64,000 nt of DNA from JBEISR01 sp044337705 (lineage in GTDB: Bacteria > Planctomycetota > Planctomycetia > Pirellulales > Pirellulaceae): contig JBIINB010000003.1 of the NCBI GenBank assembly GCA_044337705.1, positions 1 through 64,000 on the forward strand, written 5' to 3'. A program made the position numbers and the translations under genes. Below, in pieces: positions 36,700-46,097 of the stretch. The notes under the pieces are model-generated. The model was not told the DNA's origin, did not search any database, and saw only the letters and a program-made list of their open reading frames with translations. Position 1 is the stretch's first letter, and every line of letters starts with the position of its first letter.

Positions 36700-37986
36700 T
36701 CACCAGTTCAGGATCGCATCGATCAGGATCGTACCGGTTTTCTCTCCCATGGAAACCTCGGAAACGTACCGATACGTTGGGAAGCTGGCAAAATCGACTT
36801 CCGTCAGAATGTAGCCGAAGGCGTCGTTGGTCAGTCCCAAGAGAAAGGGATATTCGGCCGCCAGTTTTCGTTTCAGGTAGAAGCCGATGTTGGGCAGCGC
36901 CTCACCCGGAATCGTCACCAGGAGAGCGGGCCCCAGTTGGATGCGATTCAGCCGGGTAGGCAGCATTCGGTTTTCGGTTTTTGGATACTCGAGTGGTGAG
37001 TGCTGCACCACGGCCCAAAGGAGATCAGAGTCGCAGGGAAAGAGTACCTGTTTGCTCTGAGAGCGAAGGATCGGCATCGCGTCGGCGACCCCTTCCCTTC
37101 CGATCCGAATTGCTTCATCTCCTAACGCATGGCCGATCCGCAGGCACTCATCCCATGTCCGCTCATCCTTCCATTTGGCGCGGATCGGGTCGGAGGGTTG
37201 GTCGAGCGACCGGTTGTCTGCGGTGATCATGCCCCCTTGGGCCCCATTGAAAAAGATCGCCATGCCTCCCTCTTTTTCCTCGATGCGATCGCACATCGGC
37301 CCGATCAGATCGGGACTGCAGATTCCCTGCTCGCTTCCAAGCACCTCGGGATGAATCGCATAGTTGACGAGGGTGGCGATCGTCTTGCCATGTTCCTTGC
37401 TGCGAAAGACGATGACTCCTGCGCGGCGGTCGTAGAGATCCGGGGCGTAGTAGTTGTAGGCGATTTTTCCTTGAACTTCGCCCGCGCTGACCGACAGGAC
37501 TGTCTCGGTAGCGGCCGCGTCAGCTTCCCGAACGGCATCCGCCAGTTGGCTGCATACCCAGTCGATATGTGGGAGGTTCCCGGTGTGACCACCTTTTCCA
37601 TCGGGGAAGGCATAAAGGTCTGGGGCGCTATGGGTGTGCGTGGCGCCGATCACCCAGCGATCCTCGGCGATCGCAGGATACTGCTTAGCGGCACGCGTGA
37701 TCAGGACACCAGGAAAGCCGAGCGCATCGACACTCCCCAGAATCAGTTTTTCCTCCCCCTGCTTCAGAACAAGAACCCGCACCGAAAGGTCGCCAAGTTT
37801 CCTGGTTGCAGCTGCCGGAGTCCCGAGGCCTCCCGATACGGGCAGCAGGGGGTCTGGTGTGATGGACCTTTTGGCGGCGCCGACCAGCAGTGGTTCGATT
37901 GCCTCCAGAGATCGCGTGCACAGCATCCCAAATGCTACCGATGCAATCCAACGGACCAAGTTCTGGCTACTCTTCATACTCGCCAT
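36700..37986 (-). CDS. Neutral ceramidase-like secreted hydrolase
   Basis: 428 residues with a signal peptide (about residues 1-30, ending RSLEA). The fold pattern of neutral ceramidase N-terminal domains is present: VGAAKRSITPDPLLPVSGGL, VIGATHTHSAPDLYAFPDGK with the zinc-binding HTH, FFNGAQGGMITADN, and the His of NYAIHPEVLG. The C-terminal immunoglobulin-like domain of true ceramidases is absent. Family enzymes cleave the amide of ceramides, but many planctomycete relatives are uncharacterised and may act on other amides or esters. It is convergent with the cytochrome/LamG gene and divergent from the sulfatase at 38237. The ribosome binding site is weak; a second ATG three codons in is possible. 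Confidence 0.8.
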   Translation of the reverse strand: MASMKSSQNLVRWIASVAFGMLCTRSLEAIEPLLVGAAKRSITPDPLLPVSGGLGTPAAATRKLGDLSVRVLVLKQGEEKLILGSVDALGFPGVLITRAAKQYPAIAEDRWVIGATHTHSAPDLYAFPDGKGGHTGNLPHIDWVCSQLADAVREADAAATETVLSVSAGEVQGKIAYNYYAPDLYDRRAGVIVFRSKEHGKTIATLVNYAIHPEVLGSEQGICSPDLIGPMCDRIEEKEGGMAIFFNGAQGGMITADNRSLDQPSDPIRAKWKDERTWDECLRIGHALGDEAIRIGREGVADAMPILRSQSKQVLFPCDSDLLWAVVQHSPLEYPKTENRMLPTRLNRIQLGPALLVTIPGEALPNIGFYLKRKLAAEYPFLLGLTNDAFGYILTEVDFASFPTYRYVSEVSMGEKTGTILIDAILNW

Positions 37987-38236
37987 TTCACGGAATTCCC
38001 AGAGGCTGGTGGAACCGATCGCCCGTAGCGCGATCGGTGGCAGGACGGAAGTTCGCCATCATCGACTGGTTTTCATCCAGGAGGGAGAGGTTCGTTCGCC
38101 CCTTCCGGATTCCGATTGGCCATGGAAGGCCGAGTCGGATGTGGTCCCAAATCGGTTGATTACAATCTACATCAGGCATACTGACACAACCAGTGAACCC
38201 GAACTTGTGGCAGTCCAGATCGATCGGAAGTGACGG

Positions 38237-39730
38237 ATGGTGATTGCAATGCATAACCCACATCTCATTTTTTTGCCTCTTCTACTTCTGCTCGCAGGAG
38301 GACTGCAGGCTAAGTCGCCGCCCAACATCGTCTTCCTTCTTGCCGATGATCTCGGATATGGCGATCTGGGGTGTTATGGTCATCCTTACGCCAAGACGCC
38401 GGCGATCGACCAATTGGCTAGGGAAGGGATGATGTTCCGATCGGCGTATGTTGCCGGCCCTACTTGCGAGGTCAGTCGATGCGGATTCATGACAGGTCTT
38501 TTTCCTGCGAGATTTGCTGGATCAACAAGGCAATTGGGTTTCGGTGCATCGCTCACTGTGACGGAGGTTTTGAAGCAGAAGGGGTACCAAACCGGTCTTT
38601 TTGGGAAGTGGGATATGGGCGAGGAAAAGACCCAGGGGACCTACGGCATTGAAGAAATACATGTCATTCCGTCCGAACTTGGCGACCCAAAAGGGAAGGA
38701 TTTTCGGGTTACGGAAGCAGCGATTGATTTCATCAAAAGGAATCGCGAAGGTCCGTTCTACATGAATGTTTGGTTCCATACCCCTCATCACCCAGTGGCG
38801 CCTCATGCTACTTTCGTCAGCCGGTTCGAGAACATGAGTTTGGATCGTCCGGACTTTCCGAATCCTCACTATCAGGCGCGCCTCGACGCATACGAAAATC
38901 TCTCCGAGGATCCGACAACCGTTCTGCGTGAATATCTCGGTGATGTTTCTCAACTGGATGATCAGGTCGAGAAGATATTGTCGACGATCAGAGAGTTGGG
39001 GATTGAAGAGGAGACGGTCGTTCTGTTCGCAAGTGATAACGGCCCGGCCCGTCCAGTTGATCAACCAAGATCGAGGAGCGATGGCAAGAAAAATCCAAGT
39101 CGGCAGAACGGGCTTGGCTCCGCAGGACCTTTGCGGGGCGGTAAACACGGAATCTATGAAGGCGGGATTCGGGTTCCCTGGATCGTTCGATGGCCTGGTC
39201 GCATCGCTTCCGGGAAGATCATGGATAGGGAAGTGATTGCAGGGGTGGACTTACTACCAACCCTGTGTTCGATTGCAGGTGTCGATATCGACACTTCCGG
39301 ACTGGATGGCGAGGATGTCTCGGATATCTGGTTTGGAAAGGAGAGGAGCCGGAGAAAGGATCTTTTTTGGATATCGGGTTCTCCAGGTAGCCCTCGTGCG
39401 GTGTTGAGGCGAGGTGATTGGAAGCTTTGCATCATGCAAAATGGTGCCCAGGAGCTTTATGATCTTGCAAACGATCCAGGCGAGAGTCGCAATGTGGCGG
39501 CGGATCATCCAGGGATCTTGCTGGAGATGGGGGACGCCATCGATCGTTGGATCGGAACGCTGATGCCCGCTCCGAAATGGCTGATTGATGCACAAAGGCG
39601 AGCGGCTGCTCGCAGCAAGCAAGTACCGGCCAGACCGCGTCTCACTTGGTTAGTGGTCGCCGGGGCGCTGGCGGGACTGTTTCTTGGGATAGGGTGCTGG
39701 CGCCGAATGAGAACTCCAGCGACTAGATGA
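38237..39730 (+). CDS. Sulfatase with variant formylglycine motif and C-terminal membrane helix
   Basis: 497 residues from the ATG at 38237 (GGAAG upstream). After a signal peptide comes PNIVFLLADDLGYGDLGCYG with metal ligands Asp37/Asp38. The residue that becomes formylglycine should be Cys77 in GPTCEVSRCGFMTG: the motif is C-E-V-S-R, so the usual Pro/Ala at position three is Val. FGKWDMG, WFHTPHHPVAPH, FASDNGPARP and KHGIYEGGIRVPWIVRWPG complete the alkaline-phosphatase-like core. Residues about 468-490 (LTWLVVAGALAGLFLGIGC) form a helix followed by Arg residues, so the enzyme may be membrane-tethered. Whether the variant motif is matured cannot be told from sequence. Confidence 0.9.
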   Translation: MVIAMHNPHLIFLPLLLLLAGGLQAKSPPNIVFLLADDLGYGDLGCYGHPYAKTPAIDQLAREGMMFRSAYVAGPTCEVSRCGFMTGLFPARFAGSTRQLGFGASLTVTEVLKQKGYQTGLFGKWDMGEEKTQGTYGIEEIHVIPSELGDPKGKDFRVTEAAIDFIKRNREGPFYMNVWFHTPHHPVAPHATFVSRFENMSLDRPDFPNPHYQARLDAYENLSEDPTTVLREYLGDVSQLDDQVEKILSTIRELGIEEETVVLFASDNGPARPVDQPRSRSDGKKNPSRQNGLGSAGPLRGGKHGIYEGGIRVPWIVRWPGRIASGKIMDREVIAGVDLLPTLCSIAGVDIDTSGLDGEDVSDIWFGKERSRRKDLFWISGSPGSPRAVLRRGDWKLCIMQNGAQELYDLANDPGESRNVAADHPGILLEMGDAIDRWIGTLMPAPKWLIDAQRRAAARSKQVPARPRLTWLVVAGALAGLFLGIGCWRRMRTPATR

Positions 39731-39764
39731 ACATCGATTGTCAGCTGGGTCAGGAGTCGAAAAA

Positions 39765-39791
39765 AAAGACCTGCCGGTCAGGCAGGTCTTT
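39765..39791. terminator. Bidirectional terminator between sulfatase and ppdK
   Basis: AAAGACCTGCC (39765-39775) pairs perfectly with GGCAGGTCTTT (39781-39791) around the loop GGTCA. An A-run precedes the stem and T bases follow it, so it can work for both converging genes, with the longer U-run for the leftward ppdK transcript. Confidence 0.88.
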
Positions 39792-39828
39792 TCGAATTCG
39801 GATTGAAAGGGGAATTTGACCCAAGGGA

Positions 39829-42654
39829 TCAGCCGCGTCGCGACCGGGTTGCGGGCGACTTGGTCTTGGCGACCTTCGCCGCAGGCTTCTTTTTGGAGGC
39901 GACCTTCTTGACGGTCGCCTTCGAAGCTGCTGCCTGCTCGCGAAGGGCAGCCTGCGCGGCAGCCAGGCGGGCGATGGGGACTCGGAACGGCGAGCAGCTG
40001 ACATAGTCAAGTCCTGCGGTATGGCAGAACATGACCGACGATGGGTCGCCACCATGCTCACCGCAAATACCGATCTTCAGGTCGGGCCGCTTGGACCGCC
40101 CTTTCTCTACACCGATCTTCATCAACTGGCCAACCCCTGTAGTGTCGATCGAGGCGAACGGATTCGCCTTGACGATTTCCAGGCCCTGGTAGGCAGGCAG
40201 GAACGAATTGCTGTCGTCGCGGCTCATTCCCAGGCAGGTCTGCGTCAGGTCGTTGGTGCCGAACGAGAAGAACTCAGCCGTTTCGGCGATTTCGTCTGCC
40301 GTCAGGGCTCCACGAGGAACTTCGATCATCGTGCCGACCGAGTAGGGGAATTTCTTGCCCGTTTCCTTCATCACTTCGGCGGCGACACGATGAATGATCT
40401 CGACCTGGAGGTCTAGTTCCTTCTTGAAGCCGACCAGTGGCACCATGATCTCCGGCTTGACCTTGACGCCATCCTTCAGGACAGCAGCGGCTGCCTGGAA
40501 GATCGCGCGGGCCTGCATTTCGGAGATCTCGGGCCGGACGATTCCCAGTCGGCAACCACGGAAGCCAAGCATCGGGTTGAACTCATGGAGCTCGTGGACC
40601 AGTTTCTCGACTTCACCGACCGAGATGCGAAGCTGCTTGGCAACTTCTTCCTGACCCTTCTTGTTGTCCGATTGCGGTAGGAATTCGTGAAGGGGCGGAT
40701 CCAGCAGCCGGATGCAGGCTGGCCGACCGTCGAGTGCACGGAAGATCCCTTCAAAATCCTTCTGCTGGTAAGGGAGCAGTTTGGCCAGGGCCTTCTTCCG
40801 ATCGGATTCTTCCTGAGCCAGGATCATCTGGCGGACGGCGATGATCCGGTCCCCTTCAAAGAACATATGCTCGGTGCGGCAAAGTCCGATTCCTTCCGCC
40901 CCGAAGGCGATGGCGTTGGCCACCTGGTCGGGTTGGTCCGCATTGGTGCGAAGCCCCAGTTTGCGGTAGCCGTCAGCCAGCTTCATGATGAAGTTGTAGT
41001 ACTGGAAGACTTTGCTGTCCGATGGCTTCATCTTTTTGGAGACTAGCACCTGCTTCAGTTCGCTGTCGGCGGTGGCGATCTTGCCTTGGAAGACTTCACC
41101 GGTCGACCCATTGATGCTGATGGGGTCTCCTTCGCGGAGTGTGACCCCTTTGCACTTGAGCGTTCCCTTGTGGTAGTCGATCTCCACATCCCCGGCGCCG
41201 GCGACGCAGACCTTGCCCATCTGGCGAGCGACCAGAGCGGCGTGGCTGGAGACTCCACCGCGAGCGGTGAGAATTCCATCGGCCGCGATCATCCCGCGCA
41301 GATCCTCGGGGCTGGTTTCGATACGGGCGAGCACGACGGGCTGCCCCTTGGCGGCCAGTTGTTCCGCCTTGGCGGCGGTGAAGACGACGGCTCCCGAAGC
41401 AGCACCCGGTCCTGCTGGGAGTCCAACCGCCATCAATCGACCTTCTTTTTTCGCCTTGGCGTAGGCATCGGTGTCGAAGATCGGCTGCAGGAGCTGGTTG
41501 AGGGCTTCCGGGTCGCCCGATCGCACGGCATGCTCGGGGGTCATCAGCTTTTCTTTGACCATGTCGTGAGCGATTTTCACGTAGGCCAGCGCGGTTCGCT
41601 TGCCATTGCGTGTCTGAAGCATGTACAGCTTTTTCTTCTCGATGGTGAACTCGAAGTCCTGCACATCACCAAAGTTCTTTTCCAGGATCTTGCGGACCTC
41701 GACCAGTTCCTTGTAGGCCGGGCCGATGATCTTGTCGTGTGCCATGTCGGCGATCTTCAGCGGGGTGCGTACACCAGCCACCACGTCTTCGCCTTGTGCA
41801 TTGACTAGATACTCTCCGTAGAAGACATTTTCGCCGGTCGCCGGATCGCGGGTAAATGCCACGCCGGTGGCGCAGTCGTCGCCCATGTTGCCGAAGACCA
41901 TGCTCTGGACATTGACCGCCGTCCCCCACTCGTCCGGAATGCGATACTTCTGACGGTAGAGAATCGCACGTTCATTCATCCAGCTGCCGAAGACTGCAGA
42001 GATGGCTCCTTCGAGCTGTTTGACTGGATCGGTCGGGAACGACTTGCCCGTTCGCTCGCGGATCAGCGCCTTATATCGCTTGACCAGTTCCTTCAGGTGA
42101 GCTTCCGTCAGCTCGGTGTCTTCCTTGACTTTCACTTCCTGCTTCAGATGGTGCATCACCTCTTCAAACGGCTCATGCTCATTCTCATGCCGCTTCTGCA
42201 CCCCCATCACCACATCGCCGTACATCTGGATGAATCGGCGGTAGGAGTCCCAGGCGAAACGTGGATTTTTGGTCGCTTCCGCCAAGCCCTCGGTGGTGTT
42301 GTCGTTGAGGCCCAGGTTGAGGATGGTATCCATCATGCCGGGCATGGAGTCGCGGGCGCCCGACCGAACCGACACCAGCAATGGGTTGTTGACGTCGCCA
42401 AACTTCTTGCCGGTTTCCTTTTCCATCCAGGCGATGGCACGGTTCAAATCGGTCAGCAGGCCATCGGGAAACTTTTTGCCGTTCTTGTAATAATGAACAC
42501 AGACCTCGGTAGTGATCGTGAAGCCCGATGGGACTGGAAGGCCAATTTTGGTCATCGCGGCCAGGTTGGCTCCTTTGCCCCCAAGCAAGGACTTCATGTC
42601 CCCCGCGCCATCAGTTCGCGACTTGCCGAAGTAATAGATCATTTTGGAGGCCAT
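39829..42654 (-). CDS. ppdK: Pyruvate, phosphate dikinase with basic C-terminal tail
   Basis: 941 residues from the ATG at 42654 (MASKMIYYFGKSRTDGAGDM), AAGGA about 13 nt upstream; a start at 42690 would add 12 unlike residues. The ATP-grasp half shows LLGGKGANLAAMTKIGLPVP and VSVRSGARDSMPGMMDTILN. The phosphohistidine domain has GGVSSHAALVARQMGKVCVA. The PEP/pyruvate barrel has GFRGCRLGIVRPEI, EVPRGALTADEIA, SFGTNDLTQ and the catalytic Cys region KIGICGEHGGDP. It interconverts pyruvate, ATP and phosphate with PEP, AMP and pyrophosphate. After the normal end (VPIARLAAAQAAL) about 35 residues rich in Lys/Ala follow (KATVKKVASKKKPAAKVAKT), not part of the enzyme fold. Confidence 0.96.
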   Translation of the reverse strand: MASKMIYYFGKSRTDGAGDMKSLLGGKGANLAAMTKIGLPVPSGFTITTEVCVHYYKNGKKFPDGLLTDLNRAIAWMEKETGKKFGDVNNPLLVSVRSGARDSMPGMMDTILNLGLNDNTTEGLAEATKNPRFAWDSYRRFIQMYGDVVMGVQKRHENEHEPFEEVMHHLKQEVKVKEDTELTEAHLKELVKRYKALIRERTGKSFPTDPVKQLEGAISAVFGSWMNERAILYRQKYRIPDEWGTAVNVQSMVFGNMGDDCATGVAFTRDPATGENVFYGEYLVNAQGEDVVAGVRTPLKIADMAHDKIIGPAYKELVEVRKILEKNFGDVQDFEFTIEKKKLYMLQTRNGKRTALAYVKIAHDMVKEKLMTPEHAVRSGDPEALNQLLQPIFDTDAYAKAKKEGRLMAVGLPAGPGAASGAVVFTAAKAEQLAAKGQPVVLARIETSPEDLRGMIAADGILTARGGVSSHAALVARQMGKVCVAGAGDVEIDYHKGTLKCKGVTLREGDPISINGSTGEVFQGKIATADSELKQVLVSKKMKPSDSKVFQYYNFIMKLADGYRKLGLRTNADQPDQVANAIAFGAEGIGLCRTEHMFFEGDRIIAVRQMILAQEESDRKKALAKLLPYQQKDFEGIFRALDGRPACIRLLDPPLHEFLPQSDNKKGQEEVAKQLRISVGEVEKLVHELHEFNPMLGFRGCRLGIVRPEISEMQARAIFQAAAAVLKDGVKVKPEIMVPLVGFKKELDLQVEIIHRVAAEVMKETGKKFPYSVGTMIEVPRGALTADEIAETAEFFSFGTNDLTQTCLGMSRDDSNSFLPAYQGLEIVKANPFASIDTTGVGQLMKIGVEKGRSKRPDLKIGICGEHGGDPSSVMFCHTAGLDYVSCSPFRVPIARLAAAQAALREQAAASKATVKKVASKKKPAAKVAKTKSPATRSRRG

Positions 42655-42811
42655 TTGAGTTCGAGATCCTTCCGTTAAACTGGCTGACAAGGAAACAACT
42701 ACCGGTGGCGAAGAGTTTATCGGTCAGGGGAAAAATCGTCAATTCTGCTTGGTTTTTCGCCCCTTCCTCCCGTTCCGTTTTTGAAGAGTTGCAAGCGACC
42801 AGAGGTGGGCA

Positions 42812-43744
42812 GTGACAGGAGGTAAACGACAAGGGGCGAGTCCTTGGGAGGCGTGGACCGGCCGCGGCGGCGGTCTTCTGGTGGTCGGCCATGGGACGAA
42901 AAACTCCCAGGGGGTCCAGCAACTGCAGACTCTCTCACTGCAAATCGCCGAGATCGCTTCACCATGCCCGGTCGAAGGTTGCTTTCTGGAGCTGGCTGAG
43001 CCGACCATTGAGGAAGGGGTCCAGCGACTTGCAAGCCGCGGAGTAAATCGTCTGGTTACCGTTCCCATCCTGCTGTTTGAGGCGGGGCATGCCAAGGCAG
43101 ACATCCCCCAAGCAGTCAAGCAAGCTGCCCGGGAGGCGGGAGTGGTTGTGGAAGCCCAGTCACCCCCCCTGGGGTGTTCCGCCGAGGTCCTCGCCCTTTC
43201 GCACCAGAGGCTGATCGAATCGATCGAGCGGGAAGAGGGAAGGTGCGACCGAGTGAAATTGGCGAATTTCCTGTCGGGACCTACCAGCTGTCTGGTGATG
43301 CTGGGACGCGGGGCAAGCGACCGGTCGGCCGTCGGGGCGATGCGCCGCCTGGCGGCGCGGCGCCAGCGACGCTGCGGGGTTCCCCATCTGAAAGTTGGTT
43401 TCTTTGCCGCTGCCAAACCATCGGTGACGGAACTGCTAGGGAGCCTTCCGGCATCCAAGTATCAGCGTCTTTTCCTGCAGCCCCATCTGCTTTTCCCCGG
43501 AGAATTGATGGAACAATTGCGGGAAAAACGGCAGGAACTTCAGGAGAAAAGCCCTCAGCAACGATACTACTTGGCCGAACCTTTAGGGGTTCAACTGGAA
43601 AACGGCCTCCCGGAAACCCAATCAGGCGACTTGGTGAATGGCTTGCACCGGCTACCGGTTACCAGTCTCGCGGAGACCTTCTGTGGACTGGCGGCTGGAA
43701 CGATCCGCAAACGGCTAAATCCCTGGAAGCCATGGCGTTGGTAG
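42812..43744 (+). CDS. cbiX: Sirohydrochlorin cobaltochelatase CbiX-like
   Basis: 310 residues from a GTG at 42812, preceded by AGAGGTGG. Two CbiX-type halves are seen. The first has LLVVGHGTKNSQGVQ and the metal-binding GHAKADIPQAVKQA; the second is more diverged (CLVMLGRGASDRSAVGAMRR), as in the long form. The enzyme inserts cobalt, or iron in related SirB, into sirohydrochlorin, an early step to cobalamin or siroheme. A curious AGGAGGT occurs within codons 2-4, but no start codon sits at a useful distance after it. Other cobalamin genes are not in the window. An adenosylcobalamin enzyme (eutBC) is encoded 15 kb away. Confidence 0.88.
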   Translation: MTGGKRQGASPWEAWTGRGGGLLVVGHGTKNSQGVQQLQTLSLQIAEIASPCPVEGCFLELAEPTIEEGVQRLASRGVNRLVTVPILLFEAGHAKADIPQAVKQAAREAGVVVEAQSPPLGCSAEVLALSHQRLIESIEREEGRCDRVKLANFLSGPTSCLVMLGRGASDRSAVGAMRRLAARRQRRCGVPHLKVGFFAAAKPSVTELLGSLPASKYQRLFLQPHLLFPGELMEQLREKRQELQEKSPQQRYYLAEPLGVQLENGLPETQSGDLVNGLHRLPVTSLAETFCGLAAGTIRKRLNPWKPWRW

Positions 43745-43819
43745 GCAGGGAGCCAAAAGAAGGGGGAAAAGCTTGGTCCGAGTGGACCGGTGAGCCTCTA
43801 TGACCTTAGGTGAACCATG

Positions 43820-43848
43820 TTGCACCTGATGAGGCGATTCCCTAGGAT
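43820..43848 (+). promoter_or_regulatory. Possible promoter of the tail-specific protease gene
   Basis: TTGCAC (43820-43825) and TAGGAT (43843-43848) are spaced by 17 nt, about 115 nt before the protease ATG, within a 219-bp gap. The match is partial (TTG plus 4/6 at -10), so this is a candidate only. Confidence 0.3.
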
Positions 43849-43963
43849 TGGCCAGGGATATTCCTGTTCGGATCTCCATGGATCATTTCGTTACGCGGAT
43901 CTCACCCTGGCACCCAAACCATGGTGAATCAAGCCACAAAAACCAAAGAAAGCATCGTTCAAG

Positions 43964-46069
43964 ATGAAACCTCGCACGCTGATGGCTGCTACCCGATGCA
44001 CAAGATCGCGGAAGAATAAGCTTCTGGGCATCGCCCTGGGGCTTAGCTCTCTGGCGACCTGCGTCGGCCAAATCCATGCGGAAGAGTTTCCGCGAGTCCT
44101 CGAGACCCCTAAGCCATCATCCCAGGATCGACTGATCACCCGCACCGTCAGCCGTCTTCTGCAAAATGGCCACCTGTCCAAAGCGAAGATCGACGACGAG
44201 ATTTCTCGTCGAGCGTTCGATCAGTTCATGCGGCTTCTCGATCCGATGAAAATGTATTTTCTTCAATCGGACATCGATGAGTTCGCACAGAAGCGAGAGC
44301 AGCTGGACGACATGCTTCTGGGAGGCGATGTCAGCTTCGCCTATGACGTCTTTCGGCGATACAATCAGCGGCTAACCGCTGCCATGCCGATGATTCATGC
44401 CTGGATCGACGCCGACCACGACTTCACGGTCGACGAGACGGTGGCGATCGACCGCGATGTGGTCAGCTATCCCAAGAGCGAGGAAGAGCAGAAGGACCGC
44501 TGGCGAAAGACGATCAAACTGAATCTGCTGGATTTGAAATCCGACGGCAAGCAGATCGACGAAATCCGGAAGCAACTCCACAGCCGCTTCCGCGTGCAGG
44601 AACGCAACGGATCGCAGATGGACGTGTACGAACTTCTGGAGTTCTATCTCTCGTCGTTCACCACGTCTCTGGATCCTCATACCACGTACATGGCTCCACG
44701 GGCCCAAAGCAATTTCGATATCCAGTTGAAGCTGTCTCTGGATGGCATCGGTGCTTCGCTCCGTTCGGAAGATGGATACGTCACCGTCATGTCGATTGTT
44801 CCGGGCGGCGCAGCAGAGAAAGATGGCCGTTTGAAGAAGGGAGATCGCATTGTCGCTGTCGGGCAGGAAGGGAGCCCAGAGGATATCGATGTCGTCGAAA
44901 AGAAAACGGACGACGTCGTCGATTTGATTCGTGGGCCCGCCGGAACCAAGGTACGCTTGACGGTCGAGCCGAAGTTGGGTGGAGGGCGACAGGTCTTTGA
45001 AATCGTGCGGGCCAAGATCCAACTGGAAGACGAGGCGGCGCGGGGCGAGGTTCTGGAGCGATTCCAGAAGGCAGATGGCAGCCCCTACAAGATCGGCTAC
45101 CTGAACCTTCCCAGCTTCTACCTGGATATGGATGGAGCTCGGGAAAACAAACCAAACTATCGCAGCACCACGCGTGATGTTCGGAACATTTTGAAGGACT
45201 TCAAGGAGAAAGGAGTCGACTCCGTGGTGCTCGATCTCTCCAAGAACGGCGGTGGTTCGCTCACCGAAGCCATCAACTGCACCGGGCTCTTCATCGACCG
45301 CGGACCGGTGGTTCAGGTGAAGGATCCCAGCGGCGCGGTACAGCCCTATGAGGATGAAGAACGGGGGGTTGCCTGGGACGGTCCCCTGGTGGTGGTGACC
45401 TCCAAAATGAGCGCCAGCGCCAGCGAGATTTTCGCGGGGGCCATCAAGGACTATCAGCGCGGGCTGGTGGTCGGCGATCCGCAAACCCACGGCAAAGGTA
45501 CCGTGCAGACTCTTCTGGACATCGGAGAAATGCTTTTCCGAGCCCCTGCGGGCAAGCCCTACGGGGCGCTCAAGCTGACTATTCAGCAGTTCTATCTCCC
45601 CAATGGGCAAAGCACCCAGCGGGAAGGAGTCGCTGCGGACGTTGTCCTGCCATCGATCACCGCCTACATGGATATCGGAGAATCGGATCTCGACTATGCG
45701 CTGCCGCCTGACGAAGTCGCGGCGCAGGAGCATCAGCACTATCAAATGGTCAACGATGCGATTCGTACCCAGCTCCAACAGAAGTCGATCGCGCGCGTGG
45801 AGCAGTCGGAGGATTTCGACAAACTGTTGAAGCGAATCGAGTTTTATAAAAAGCAGAAAGAAGAGAAGTATGTCAGTCTGAAGGAAGAAGATTTCCTGAA
45901 GCGACGTGCGGAATTGAACTCGGAGGAAGAAGAGGAGAAGCAGATCCTCGATGCTCAGACCCCCGCTGAGAAGCCTTTCGTCTCTGGATACTACAACGAC
46001 GAAGTGCTGCAGGTGACGCGAGATTACTATGACGCCCTCCAGGCGATCAACCTGGTCAAGGCTGGCTGA
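43964..46069 (+). CDS. prc: Tail-specific (C-terminal processing) protease, S41 family
   Basis: 701 residues. A signal peptide (LLGIALGLSSLATCVGQIHA) is followed by a Prc-type N-terminal helical domain (LITRTVSRLLQNGHLSKAKI, RAFDQFMRLLDPMKMYFLQS). A PDZ domain lies at about residues 255-340 (VMSIVPGGAAEKDGRLKKGD). The S41 catalytic domain has LDLSKNGGGSLTEAINCTGL, Ser485 in KMSASASEIF and Lys511 in HGKGTVQ, matching the E. coli Prc Ser430/Lys455 dyad. A Glu-rich helix (NSEEEEEKQILDA) precedes the end. It degrades or trims envelope proteins with nonpolar C-termini. A 468-codon antisense ORF (44372-45778) is a shadow. Confidence 0.95.
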   Translation: MKPRTLMAATRCTRSRKNKLLGIALGLSSLATCVGQIHAEEFPRVLETPKPSSQDRLITRTVSRLLQNGHLSKAKIDDEISRRAFDQFMRLLDPMKMYFLQSDIDEFAQKREQLDDMLLGGDVSFAYDVFRRYNQRLTAAMPMIHAWIDADHDFTVDETVAIDRDVVSYPKSEEEQKDRWRKTIKLNLLDLKSDGKQIDEIRKQLHSRFRVQERNGSQMDVYELLEFYLSSFTTSLDPHTTYMAPRAQSNFDIQLKLSLDGIGASLRSEDGYVTVMSIVPGGAAEKDGRLKKGDRIVAVGQEGSPEDIDVVEKKTDDVVDLIRGPAGTKVRLTVEPKLGGGRQVFEIVRAKIQLEDEAARGEVLERFQKADGSPYKIGYLNLPSFYLDMDGARENKPNYRSTTRDVRNILKDFKEKGVDSVVLDLSKNGGGSLTEAINCTGLFIDRGPVVQVKDPSGAVQPYEDEERGVAWDGPLVVVTSKMSASASEIFAGAIKDYQRGLVVGDPQTHGKGTVQTLLDIGEMLFRAPAGKPYGALKLTIQQFYLPNGQSTQREGVAADVVLPSITAYMDIGESDLDYALPPDEVAAQEHQHYQMVNDAIRTQLQQKSIARVEQSEDFDKLLKRIEFYKKQKEEKYVSLKEEDFLKRRAELNSEEEEEKQILDAQTPAEKPFVSGYYNDEVLQVTRDYYDALQAINLVKAG

Positions 46070-46097
46070 TCCAGCCAGCCATCTGGTGGGTACTGCA

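Noticed and set aside
42817..42823. Perfect AGGAGGT inside the first codons of cbiX
   Set aside because: No start codon follows at 5-12 nt, and the upstream GTG with AGAGGTGG explains the N-terminus better.
44372..45778. 468-codon ORF antisense to the tail-specific protease
   Set aside because: The sense strand has the complete S41 catalytic dyad; the antisense frame has no recognisable pattern.
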